From contig OW121744.1 in the NCBI GenBank assembly GCA_933228675.1, positions 93,880,574 through 93,944,573 of the forward strand: a stretch of 64,000 bases of DNA, given 5' to 3'. Below are positions 34,033-45,039 of this stretch, in pieces; within the stretch, counting starts at the first letter, position 1, and every line of letters begins with the position of its first letter. The translations under genes and the position numbers were made by a program. The DNA comes from Stomorhina lunata (Eukaryota > Arthropoda > Insecta > Diptera > Rhiniidae). The notes beneath the pieces were generated by a model. The model ran no database searches. It was not told the origin of the DNA and was given only the letters and a program-made list of their open reading frames with translations.

Positions 34033-34318
34033 TCAAAAAGAAGAGTATTCGTATTTGATCCCAAATCTGTTACATTTATTTATTAATGTAAAAATTCTAA
34101 AAAGTTTTGTTTGTAAATAAGTATTAATGCGAGGTTTTCGATCTGTCTAAATTGGGGATAATCCTCCTGAAGAGATGGCCTAACCAACCATCAAAACGCG
34201 TCGAGGAATTTGGTTTCTCCGCAAACATTTTTTGGCTTTTTATCAATAAATTGGTCTGTTACATTAATAAATAAATGTATCAGATTTGGGATCAAATGCG
34301 AATAATCATTCTTTTTGA
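34033..34318. mobile_element. Penelope-like fragment with 60-bp inverted arms
   Basis: Arms 34033-34092 and 34259-34318 are inverted copies over about 60 bp, sharing TTTGATCCCAAATCTG and TACATTTATTTATTAATGTA. They enclose a hammerhead-type motif at 34163-34206 and TTTTATCAATAAATTGG-type tail sequence. The centre resembles the insert at 22950-23120 on the opposite strand. Inverted terminal segments with hammerheads fit Penelope-like pseudo-LTRs, but no reverse transcriptase is present. Confidence 0.65.
34163..34206 (+). ncRNA. Type I hammerhead motif, Penelope-like (core mutated)
   Basis: CCTC, CTGAAGA, stem II GATGG/CCATC (5 pairs), then CAAAACGCGTC and GAGG. Stems I, II and III are all intact. 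The core GAAA reads AAAA, so the catalytic G12 is lost and the ribozyme is expected to be inactive. It is a homologue of the minus-strand motif at 23032-23075. Confidence 0.8.
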
Positions 34319-34344
34319 ATAATATTTACATCCCGACAATTTTG

Positions 34345-35965
34345 TTATTTTTTGAGAAGATTTTTTTATCAAAAATTTTTCTATAGAAAACTTTTTTATC
34401 AAAAATTTTTCTATAGAAAATTTTTTTATCAAAAATTTTTCTATAGAAATTTTTTTTTTTTGTCAAAAATTTTTCTATAGAAATTTTTTTTATCAAAAAT
34501 TTTTCTATAGAAAATTTTTTATAGAAAATTTTTTTATCAAAAATTTTTCTATAGAAATTTGTTTTTATCAAAATTTTTCTATATAAAATTTTTTTATCCA
34601 AAATTTTTCTATAGAAAATTTTTTATAGAAAATTATTTTATTAAAAATTTTTCTATAGAAAATTTTTTTATAGAAAATTTTTTTTATCAAAAATTTTTCT
34701 ACAGAAATTTTTTTTATCAAAAATTTTTCTATAGAAAATTTTTTTATCAAAAATTTTTCTATAGAAAATTTTTTTGTCAAATATATTTCTATAGAAGATT
34801 TTTTTATCAAAAATTATTGAATCAAAAATTTTTCTATAGAAAATTTTTTGATAAAAAATTTTTCTATAGAAAATTTTTTTATCAAAAATTTTTCTACAGA
34901 AGATTTTTTTATCAAAAATTTTTCTATAGAAAACTTTTTTATCAAAAATTTTTCTATAGAAAATTTTTTTATCAAAAATTTTTCTATAAAAAATTTTTTT
35001 ATCAAAAAATTTGTCTATAGAAAATTTTTTTTTGTCAACAATTTTTCTATATAAAATTTTTTTATCAAAAATTTTTCTATATAAAATTTTTTTATCAAAA
35101 ATTTTTCTATATAAAATTTTTTTATCAAAAATTTTTCTATAGAAAATTTTTTTATCAAAAATTTTTCTACAGAAAATTTTTTTATCAAAAATTTTTTATA
35201 TCAAAAATTTTTCTATAGAAAATTTTTTTTATCAAAAATTTTTCTATAGAAAATTTTGTTATCAATAATTTTTTGATCAAAAATTTTTCTACAGAAAATT
35301 TTTTTACCAAAAATTTTTCTATAGAAAATTTTTTTATCAAAAATTTTTCTATAGAAAAATTTTTTGTCAAATATATTTCTATAGAAGATTTTTTTTATCA
35401 AAAATTTTTGAATCAAAAATTTTTCTATAGAAAATTTTTTTTATTGAAAATTTTTCTATAGAAAATTTTTTATCAAAAATTTTTCTATAGAAAATTTTTT
35501 ATCAAAAATTTTTCTATAGAAAATTTTTTTATCAAAAATTTTTCTATAAAAAATTTGTTCATCAAATACTTTTTTTTTATCAAAAATTTTTTATATCAAA
35601 AATTTTTCTATAGAAAATTTTTTTATCAAAAATTTTTCTATAGAAATTTTTTTTATCAAAATTTTTCTATAGAAAAATTTCTTTGTCAAAAATTTTTCTG
35701 TAGGATTTTTTTTTTTATCAAAAATCAAAAATTTTTCTATAGAAATTTTTTTATCATAATTTTTCTATAGAATCTTTTTTATATCAAAAATTTTCCTATA
35801 GAAGATTTATTTATCAACAATTTTTCTATAGAAAATTTGTTTCTTAAAAATTTTTCCATAGAAGATTTGAAAATTTTTTAATTTCTATAGAAAATTTGTT
35901 TATTAAAAATTTTTCCATAGAAGACTTAAACATTTTTTAATATAAAAATATTGAAAATTTTTACA
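34345..35965 (+). repeat. 30-bp satellite, main block
   Basis: More than 50 monomers of about 30 bp (TTTTTCTATAGAAAA then TTTTTTTATCAAAAA) with many indels in the T-runs and shortened units, for example near 34515-34530, 34620 and 35190. AATTTTTCTATAGAAAATT is close to palindromic. More diverged than the middle block, especially after 35800. Confidence 0.95.
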
Positions 35966-37560
35966 GAAAAATATTTTTATCGAAAAATAATAGTGTCATG
36001 GCAACAATATTCGAGATTACATTTCTTTGTTCTCTGGAATCATGTATTGTGTTGCTATATATTGCATTTTGATTTGTTTCTTGCCTATTTTGTTTTTGTC
36101 TTTTCTTTAACAATGCTACACCAACCAACTCTGTTAACATCCAAATTCCAATCGAATGATTTTAATACTCATTTTCACGAGTTTTATTAATGGTCGTGGT
36201 ATTTACTTAAATTACATGAAATTCATCGGCTACTGGTGGTATGGGCTGCCTGCTCCTGGTTATCAAGTATGATTCTACATTTGATTACGAAACTCATGTC
36301 GTTATTTATGTTGACGGCGGTAACAAGGTAAACAAATTCACTTACAACCTCGGAGCTATAGTTCTCAACGATCACATGTGGTCCAATTCTAGTGGACTGT
36401 GTGCTTGTGAAATCATCACTTTTGTTTTTGATTGACTGACAACCAGACCCTTTTCATTGATTCCTTCTCAATACTTGAAAAGACGGCAGTCACCTCGCGA
36501 TATGTGCGTTCCAGGTTATCAAAGTAGCATGTGTTGAAATGATAGCCAAGATAAGTCTGGGATTTCCAAATTAAAACAAATTAGAACCGTTGCTTGGAAT
36601 CCAACATCCCCTACATCAACCATTTCAATTACAGATCCAATTACAGATCTCAAAAAAATCTTTACATCTTCGCAATCTCCTTAAAATCGCTTGGCTTTCA
36701 ATCAAACAATGCAAATTTTGTTCGGAACACTTTTTATATTTTCGACCTATATTTAAACATTTTTAACTAAAAACCTTAAAACTTTTCTCTTTAAAACAAT
36801 TTACGGTTTTAAAAAATTCACTTTTATTTAACATAAATTTATATGCATATTTTTATTTCCACTATATTTAAAAAATTAGGCCTCTCAATGTCTTTACCAG
36901 CAAATCCTATAATTTTGTATTATTTAAAATCAACTCTTTTTTTTTTTTGTTGTTCTTTAAAATTTAATGACTTCTTAACATTCAACTTTCATTTACTCCA
37001 AAATTTGACCCTTTTTATCTCTGGTTCTGTTATATTTTTCTTAAGTTTAATAATTTCATTTAATTTTTGGTCTGTTTTACTCTATTATTTGAATATTTAT
37101 TTGAATATTTAAGTATTGTCTTAACACATAATTATACCATTTGTCAAATTCTTAATACCATTCCAGACTACGGTTTAGTGAGTAAGTCAGTTGCATGCAA
37201 CCAGAGTGGTATGGTAATACCTGTGTAGTAGTTTTGAACCTCAACTATGTTGCACCCATATTCTTGGCTGTTAGCACAAATGCTACCAATAGTAAATGGT
37301 AACCGAATATTATTATAGCCAGATATTTATAACACAAACTCAAACAGAGAAATGGTTATGGCCAAATGAATGAAATTACTTTACTCTGGTCCTGCTTAAA
37401 CAATATTCCAAATAATTATGACCAGTGGGCTAACATGGCCAGCAAGAGAATGAGGTAGAGGAAAACTATGTAAGAGACAAGTAAGAAAATAGAGTAATAG
37501 GTCAGGTTTGATCATATAATACCCTACGTTAACTTACTTATTTACTTGGGTGATGTTGGC
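35966..37560. other. Mostly unique spacer, no gene supported
   Basis: AT-rich sequence. A 64-codon open frame at 36241-36435 and an 89-codon hydrophobic frame at 36843-37112 exist, but neither shows a recognisable domain or context for a gene. Near 37470-37530 a short stretch (AGTAAGAAAATAGAG, CATATAATACCCTACG) resembles an end of the mini-me-like family in reverse. Confidence 0.45.
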
Positions 37561-38171
37561 TACCAAGCAAAGATTCTGGTTGGTCTTAACTTGGTAAGCC
37601 CAGACCTACCTTGGTACCTCTTTCATCTCAATTGTGGACACTGACCTCCTCGTAGTATCAATTGGGTAACTACGTTAATATCCGTTAAAGTAGCGAGCTA
37701 ATATGTGAGTTTTCCCTCTAAGAACGATAAAAATATGGGTTGAGACGTCTGGTAACCCAAAAGCAAAAAGTAAGAACTAAAACGGCTCCCCCTAATGTTG
37801 ATGACTATGGAAAACGAAAAAGAGGACCATGATTTAAGGATCAGCACCTCGAACATCCGAACCCCTTTAAACAGAGGAGGTGCTTTGATCCAGTTGATGG
37901 TTGTTCTTGATAAATACAAGTGTGACTGCTGTTTAGAAGTTTAGATGGAATTTCCACGGCGTCGCCAAGACAACAAAAAGTGACCTATATTACAGCTGCC
38001 AAGAGAGAAGGTACGAATTTGGTTGCGAATTCGTAATCAGCGAAAGAATGCGAAATCCAGTCTCCAAATTCACCCCAATAAACGAAACAATAGCGACAAT
38101 ACGAGTCAAAGCAAAGTACTTCCACCTGAGAGTGATTTATGCTTACGCTACCACAGAGGAGAAATATGATA

Positions 38172-39475
38172 ATGGGTGTTTTTTTTAGAGGTATAGAACT
38201 TCGAATTGAAATAAAACACAAGAAAATCGTTTTAATGTTCATCAATTTGGCTTTATTGGAAGGATAATTTTATGCCATTAATGTTTAAATATGATTTCGG
38301 GCATGTGGGCGCCGCGGCTGGCTCGAATAAAGCCAATTCTACAGGTCCAATTTTCAACTACTTTTTCGAGCATATGGGGCCGTATGTTGGCAATAGCGCC
38401 ACGAATATTGGCTTCCAAGTCCCCTAACGTTTCTGGTTTGTTGGCGTAGACGAGCGACTTCACATATCCCCAAAGAAAATAATCCAGTGGTGTCAAATCG
38501 CACGATCTTGGTGGCCAATTGACAGGTCCATTCCGCGAAATTATGCGCTCATCGAATGTTTCCTTCAATAAATCAATTGTGACGTGCGCTGTGTGGCATG
38601 TAGCGCCGTCTTGTTGGAACCACAACTAATCCACATTCATGCCATCCAATTGGGGAACAAAATAGTCGGTTATCATGGCTCTATACCGGTCTCCATTTAT
38701 GGTAACTGACTCTCCAGCATTATTTCGGAAGAAGTATGGCCCAATGACTCCACCAGCCCATAGAGCACACCAAACAGTCAGTTTTTGTGGATGTAATGGC
38801 GTCTCAAGGGTCTCATGTGGATTCTCTTCACTCCAAATGCGGCAATTTTGCTTGTTGACGTAGCCATTCAACCAAAAATGAGCCTCATCACTGAACAAAA
38901 TTTTGCGATGAAAATCAGCATCGAGATCAATCTCATTTTCGGCCCATACACCAAAATCACGACGCATTGCATGGTCTCGCGGCTTTAATTCTTGCACAAG
39001 CTGGATCTTGTAAGGTCGCAAGCCAAGATCTTTGCGCAAAATCTTCCATAAAGTTGATGGACAAAGCTCCAATTGCTGTGCACGGTGGCGAATCGATTCA
39101 TTCGGGTCCTCTTCAACACTTTGCTCTACAGCGGCAATTGTTTCTTCGGTGCGCACTGTTCGACGTCGCTGCGGATGCGTATTATCACATAGAGTAAACG
39201 TAGTGCGAAAACAATCCATGGTTAACCGAATTAATTGCTCTGATGGACGATTAAGTCGACCATAAAATGGACGGAGCTTGCGGTAAACTTCGCGAACTGA
39301 ACCATTATTTTCGAAATAAATTTGCACGATTTGCAAGCGTTGTTCTTTTGTCAACCTGTTCATGATGAAATGGCAAACCAAACTAAATATTAATCACTTG
39401 ACAGCTGACAAAATGGCCGCCAGTTAAAAAAGTGATGCCAACTTAAAGTTCTATACCTCAATAAAAAACACCCGA
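38172..39475 (-). mobile_element. Mariner-like element, full length (1304 bp)
   Basis: Ends ATGGGTGTTTTTTT and AAAAAACACCCGA, flanked by TA at 38170-38171 and 39476-39477. The length of about 1.3 kb is that of a complete mariner. It carries one transposase gene with a single in-frame stop. It is inserted within the endonuclease frame of a retrotransposon. Copies at 20051 and 55817 are nearly identical deleted relatives. Confidence 0.97.
38278..39381 (-). pseudogene. Mariner transposase, DD41D (rosa-type), one premature stop
   Basis: 367 codons starting MVCHFIMNRLTKEQR, with a possible second start at MNRL (residue 7). Helix-turn-helix region about residues 8-140. Catalytic motifs: ILFSDEAHFW (Asp165), WFQQDGATCHTA (Asp258) and CDLTPLDYFLWG (Asp300). 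There are 41 residues between the second and third Asp, the spacing of the rosa mariner lineage described from tephritid flies, against 34 in typical mariners. The only visible lesion is TAG at codon 252, three codons before the QQDG motif region. The enzyme would catalyse cut-and-paste transposition into TA. As it stands only a 251-residue fragment lacking two catalytic Asp would be made. Confidence 0.95.
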
Positions 39476-40141
39476 TATATAAAAGAAGCCTTTTATGAAC
39501 AACTCAAGGTAGCTTACGATAACTGCCCCAATCAAGACGTGAAAATAATATTGGGTGATTTTAACGCAAAGATTGGGCGGAAAAGTTGCGTTGAGTCCAC
39601 GGCAAATTCAGTATCCACAACTTGACATCCCATAATGGTTTGAGTTTGATCTTCTTTGCGGCGGCTCGCAATGTGGTAGTGAGCATTACTAGATTTCAAC
39701 ATCTTAAAGTCTAAAAAGCGACTTGGGTGAATCGCGATGAAATCGCAAAAATCAGATAGAATATATTGTAAATGACGGAAGGCATGCACGCATCCAGTGT
39801 TTTGGATGTACGTACAATTCTAAGAACCAATATGGACTCCGATCATTATCTTTTTGCAGCCAAGGTGAGAACACGTCTGAGTGTGTCGTGGAACATACAG
39901 ACAAAGCCACAAAGAAAGTTTAATGTCATCAAGCTACAACCTCATCAAATTGTCAGCGATTACTAGCTCAATTACTTAAAGAAGATATTCCCGGTTCAAA
40001 CGATATCTGCACGCTATAGCAAGATAATGCCAACTAAATGAATACTGCTGCAAAATCCGTATTAGGTATTCAAAACCCTTTTCCTCAAAACTCTTGGTAT
40101 GACGAGGAGTGCCGCAATGCCACCAATTGAAGAATTGCAGT

Positions 40142-42230
40142 CGACAGGGCAACTCTGCTATCAGAAGTGTATAAGAGTCGCAATGAATCTTACCAAAAAG
40201 TTAAAAACCAAACGGATGATTTTCTACTTCCAGCAGAAGTGAAGCATAGAGCCTCAACCGTCCTTGTATATCGAACTCTATTACGAGATGTTAGGCATAC
40301 GTCATTCTATAGTTTGCGGCTTGTCGACAGGGCAACTCTGCAGTCAGAAGTGTATAAGAGTCGCAATGAATCTTTCAAAAAAGTTAAAAACCAAACGGAT
40401 GGTTTTCTACTTCCAGCAGAAGTGAAGCATAGAGCCTCAACCGTCCTTGTATATCGAACTCTATTACGAGATGTTAGGCATACGTCATTCTATAGTTTGC
40501 TGCTTGTCGACAGGGCAACTCTGCAATCAGAAGTGTATAAGAGTCGCAATGAATCTTACCAAAAAGTTAAAAACCAAACGGATGATTTTCTACTTCTAGC
40601 AAATTGAAGCTTAGAGACTCAACCGTCCTTGTATATCGAACTCTATTACGAGATGTTAGGCATACGTCATATCGAACTCTATTACGAGATATTAGGCATA
40701 CGTCATTCTATAGTTTGCTGCTTGTCGACAGGGCAACTCTGCAATCAGAAGTGTATAAGAGTCGCAATGAATCTTACCAAAATGTTAAAAATCAAACGGA
40801 TGGTTTTCTACTTCTAGCAGAAGTGAAGCATAGAGCCTCAACCGTCCTTGTATATCGAACTCTATTACGAGATATTAGGCATACGTCATTCTATAGTTTG
40901 TTGCTTGTCGACAGGGCAACTCTGCAATCAGAAGTGTATAAGAGTCGCAATGAATCTTACCAAAATGTTAAAAACCAAACGGATGGTTTTCTACTTCTAG
41001 CAGAAGTGAAGCATAGAACCTCAACCGTCCTTGTATATCGAACTCTATTACAAGATGTTGAGGTATACGTCATTCTATAGTTTGCTGCTTGTCGACAGGG
41101 CAACTCTGCTATCAGAAGTGTATAAGAGTCGCAATGAATCTTACCAAAAAGTTAAAAACCAAACGGATGATTTTCTACTTCCAGCAGAAGTGAAGCATAG
41201 AGCCTCAACCGTCCTTGTATATCGAACTCTATTACGAGATATTAGGCATACGTCATTCTATGGTTTGCGGCTTGTCGACAGGGCAACTCTGCTATCAGAA
41301 GTGTATAAGAGTCGCAATGAATCTTACCAAAAAGTTAAAAACCAAACGGATGGTTTTCTACTTCTAGCAAAAGTAAAGCTTAGAGACTCAACCGTCCTTG
41401 TATATCGAACTCTATTACGAGATGTTAGGCATACGTCATATCGAACTCTATTACGAGATATTAGGCATACGTCATTCTATAGTTTGCTGCTTGTCGACAG
41501 GGCAACTCTGCAATCAGAAGTGTATAAGAGTCGCAATGAATCTTACCAAAATGTTAAAAACCAAACGGATGGTTTTCTACTTCTAGCAGAAGTGAAGCAT
41601 AGAACCTCAACCGTCCTTGTATATCGAACTCTATTACAAGATGTTGAGGTATACGTCATTCTATAGTTTGCTGCTTGTCGACAGGGCAACTCTGCTATCA
41701 GAAGTGTATAAGAGTCGCAATGAATCTTACCAAAAAGTTAAAAACCAAACGGATGATTTTCTACTTCCAGCAGAAGTGAAGCATAGAGCCTCAACCGTCC
41801 TTGTATATCGAACTCTATTACGAGATATTAGGCATACGTCATTCTATAGTTTGCGGCTTGTCGACAGGGCAACTCTGCTATCAGAAGTGTATAAGAGTCG
41901 CAATGAATCTTACCAAAAAGTTAAAAACCAAACGGATGGTTTTCTACTTCTAGCAAAAGTAAAGCTTAGAGACTCAACCGTCCTTGTATATCGAACTCTA
42001 TTACGAGATGTTAGGCATACGTCATTCTATAGTTTGCGGCTTGTCGACAGGGCAACTCTGCAATCAGAAGTGTATAAGAGTCGCAATGAATCTTACCAAA
42101 AAGTTAAAAACCAAACGGATGGTTTTCTACTTCTAGCAAAAGTGAAGCTCAGAAACTCAACCGTCCTTGCATATCGAACTCTATTACGAGATGTTAGGCA
42201 TACGTCATTCTATAGTTTGCTGCTTGTAAC
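40142..42230 (+). repeat. 183-bp tandem repeat derived from retrotransposon coding sequence
   Basis: Eleven units starting at CGACAGGGCAACTCTG: 40142, 40325, 40508, 40726, 40909, 41093, 41276, 41495, 41679, 41862 and 42045. The base period is 183 bp (61 codons). Two units are longer by 35-36 bp through a second copy of ATCGAACTCTATTACGAGAT and following bases, and two carry a 1-bp insertion (GTTGAGGTAT). A 586-bp block is duplicated at about 41047 and 41633. The first unit continues directly from the endonuclease pseudogene (EECRNAT...VDRATLLSEVYKSRNESY), so the array was born from the linker region of that element. Long frames persist only because 183 is divisible by 3. A single related copy of the TATATCGAACTCTATT segment lies near 46650. 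Confidence 0.93.
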
Positions 42231-42373
42231 TCAGCATAAATCTCCACGTACTAGCAGCTTCTCCACTTACTAGCAGGTGCACCAACACGACAGTCGCTTC
42301 CCTGTGGATTCCAACGAAGCGCTTGTCAAGTAATGTTGGTATATGGCCTTCGAAGTGTGTGGCCACTCCACCG

Positions 42374-43520
42374 CTATTTCCATTGACATACCTCTATAGA
42401 AGCAGGGATTTGGTTTATCGCGTTTAGAAGATCTTCATTTCTTATGCGATTCGGCCACCATATATTAAGAATTTGCTGCAAGCATTTGCTTGCAAAGGTT
42501 TGCAGGCGCTTATCGATGGCTTTTGTGCTTTTCCAAGTTGCGCAACCGTAATACAAGATGGACTGGACATTCAAGTTGTATATTCTCAACTAAGTTGTTG
42601 CTAGTATTTGTCGAGATTTCCAAATAGTTCGAAAAATCCTCGTGGGCGCCACCTTTTGTAGATACTAAACTACCAAGAAAATTTAAGGTAATTACACAAC
42701 CAATAACCTCGTTACCTTTTGTAGATACTAAACTACCAAGAAAATTTAAGGTAATTACACATCCAATAACCTCGTTATCCACATTGATATATGTAGACGG
42801 TTTTGAGTCATAGCCTTCAAGCGTAATCTTTGTCTTGAAAATATTGATTTCTAGCCCAACTGGGAGATTCAACCGAGATTCAACAGTGATAGCGCTAGTG
42901 TTGAATCTCAGAGCTTTGGTTTTGAAGACATACGTCATCAGCGTATTCCAAGTCCTCGAGTTGTTTAAACGGTGTCCATTGGATACCGTTTCTTTCATCG
43001 ATGTCGAGGAAAAAATGTATAGGCGACAAGATAAATCCTTGTCTTACCCCAGTAGTAACTTCGAACGGATTAGTCAATTTACCTTTGTGTAGGACTCGAC
43101 ATTTAAAATCAACGTACATTGCCCGAATTAAGTTCAGAATTTTCGTTGGCATGTTACGGTATTCTGAAACTCTCCACAGATAGCTCCTATTGACAATGTC
43201 GAAGGCCTTCATAACGTCGATAGACGCTAGAAAAATGGGGGCGCGAATTTCGTTACACTACTCTAGTACAATGCTTATTACTGTGTTGATAAGAACAATA
43301 CTAAAACGGTTCTCTCTGAACACAAACTGATTTTCGCGGAGTATAGAGGAAACGGCGTCAGATATTCGATTCAAAATAACTCGACTAAGTATTTTGCTCC
43401 GAATTGGAAGAAGTGTTATACCCCTGTAGTTATTGCAGTCTTTAGAGTCACCCTTTTTTGTATTTTGACTAGAGTTATTGCAGTTTTTAGAGTCACCCTT
43501 TTTTGTATTTTGACTAGAGA
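42374..43520 (-). pseudogene. Non-LTR retrotransposon reverse transcriptase and C-terminus
   Basis: Minus strand, N to C: KKGDSKDCNNYRGITLLPIR with SKILSRVILNRI (RT fingers, about 43320-43480), then MKAFDIVNRSYLWR, NLIRAMYVDFKCRVLHKGKL, EVTTGVRQGFILSP (43212-43010) and LEDLEYADDVCL with an intact YADD catalytic box (about 42930). It continues with a thumb region and LNVQSILYYGCATWKSTKAI ... QILNIWWPNRIRNEDLL (42589-42400). It is broken by frameshifts and by two small tandem duplications: 63 bp at 42651/42714 and 45 bp at 43429/43474. It converges on the plus-strand endonuclease and 183-bp array, so it is not simply the same insertion in order. Confidence 0.9.
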
Positions 43521-43974
43521 GACTTACGTATCAAAAATATTTTAACTGGCAAAATGTAGGCATCAATTTTATTTAAGTTTGAGATCTCGTTTTTGTTTAA
43601 AAGAAAAAAAAAGTTTATTGTATACGTAGTTTGGGAGATATAAGCGCATCAAAATTGTCCTATAAAATTCAGCATTAGCTGTTTTCGTTGGAGAAATAGT
43701 CAGTTAGCTCGGTTTACCTCCGTGCTCTCAGTATAATGAAATGAAAGGCGAAAGGCTTTTCTTTCGAATTACCTTAAAAAATTCACCAACTTTTGTCAAT
43801 CTTTTGAAAAAATCTAAATTTAGTAAAAAAAAAGTAAGGGATATTGCTTCTAATAAAAAAGCATAGCATACCTTCAGGCTGAAATTTTTAATAAAATTGC
43901 AGTTATTAATCCTAACATTAGTTTAAATTACATTATCTTGAGATTTACGAAGCTCAATAAAAATTAGTACAGTT
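43521..43974. other. Spacer, no feature seen
   Basis: AT-rich sequence between the RT pseudogene and a repeat cluster. No domain or repeat recognised. Confidence 0.45.
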
Positions 43975-45000
43975 CTTTCTTGGATCAACCAATAAGGCAT
44001 GTGGCGAATTTCACTAAATTTTACCCCAAGAAGTCGACGGATTTCAACCAAAACTAGAAGAGCTCTTTCAAAAAATAAAAGTTCGCCGAATTTGATCAAA
44101 TTCTATTAAAAATTGCGGGTTAGACATTGAGAAGGAAAATAAGTGAAAAATGGTGTTCGAAGGGAGGTACCCCAAGGAGTCATCGGATTTCAATCAAAAT
44201 TAGTAGGGCTCTTCTTTGGATCAAAAAAAAGTGTGCTAAATTTTATCAAATTCTATTGAAAATTGCGGTTTATACATTGAGAAGGAAAATAAGTGAAAAA
44301 CGGTGACTCCCCAAGGAGTCATCGGATTTCAATCAAAATTAGCAGAGCTATTTTTTAAATCAAAAAAAAAGTGTGCTAAATTTTATAAAATTCTGTGGAA
44401 AATTGCGGTTTATACATTGAGAAGGAAAATAAGTGAAAAATGGGGTTCCAAGGGAGGTAGCCCAAGGAGTCATCGGATTTCAACCAAAATTAGCAGGGCT
44501 ATTTTTTGGATCAAAAAATAAAAGTGTATCAAATTTTATAAAATTCTATTAGAATGAGAATAAAAATAAGTGAGGGTCCAAGGGAGGCAACTTAAGGAGT
44601 TGACGGATTTCAACCAAAACAAGTGGAGCTCTTGTTTGGGTCAAATAATAGAGTTTTGCAGATTTTCATGAAATTCTTACGAAAATTGCGGGTTATACAT
44701 TAAAAAGAAAAATAAGTGAAAAATTAGGGGTCCAAGGGAGGTACCCGAATGAGAATAAAAATAAGTGAGGGTCCAAGGGAGGCAACTTAAGGAGTTGACG
44801 GATTTCAACCAAAACAAGTGGAGCTCTTGTTTGGGTCAAATAATAGAGTTTTGCAGATTTTCATGAAATTCTTACGAAAATTGCGGGTTATACATTAAAA
44901 AGAAAAATAAGTGAAAAATTAGGGGTCCAAGGGAGGTACCCGAGGAGTTGACGAATTTCAAAGTTTTTCAAATTTTTCTTATCTATATAAAACTAAATAA
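43975..45000 (+). repeat. Tandem repeats of about 140-195 bp inserted in a retrotransposon remnant
   Basis: Units share GAAGGAAAATAAGTGAAAAA (44131, 44281, 44421), TCCAAGGGAGGTACCC, AAGGAGTCATCGGATTTCAA and AAATTTTATCAAATTCTATT. The last two units are a near-perfect 195-bp duplication (GAATGAGAATAAAAATAAG at 44552 and 44747). They lie between the linker (45.06-45.19 kb) and the RT fingers (43.48 kb) of a minus-strand retrotransposon. Confidence 0.85.
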
Positions 45001-45039
45001 GTGCGCCAAATTTCATCGTTGTAGGATACCTCCTACTAT

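Larger units (their letters stand above)
37827..40141 (+). pseudogene. Non-LTR retrotransposon endonuclease domain, split by a mariner
   Basis: Begins LRISTSNIRTPLNRGG, the usual start of an endonuclease/exonuclease/phosphatase fold in insect endonuclease-reverse transcriptase elements. It continues after a frameshift as YEFGCEFVISERM, FTPINETIATIRVKAKY and VIYAYATTEEKYD. Here the mariner at 38172-39475 interrupts it. Removing that element and one TA restores the frame exactly: EKYD-IKEAFYEQLKVAYDNCP, then KIILGDFNAKIGRK with the catalytic GDFNA box. Further on are the SSVLDVRTI region, the SDHY-type box (DSDHYLFAAKVRTR) and WYDEECRNAT. Several stops and frameshifts precede and follow the mariner, so the element was already decaying. 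The downstream part is replaced by the 183-bp array. Confidence 0.9.

Noticed and set aside
33766..35770. Numerous Lys/Phe/Ile-rich frames of 60-150 codons
   Set aside because: They are translations of a 30-bp satellite, open in several frames and on both strands.
36241..36435. 64-codon frame (MGCLLLVIKYDSTFDYETHV...)
   Set aside because: No domain recognised and no evidence of splice sites or neighbours. It could be part of an old transposon, but I cannot support it.
40167..42273. Four long frames of 146-218 codons with a 61-residue repeat
   Set aside because: They follow the 183-bp tandem repeat, a multiple of 3, derived from a dead retrotransposon linker. There is no independent start, domain or gene context.
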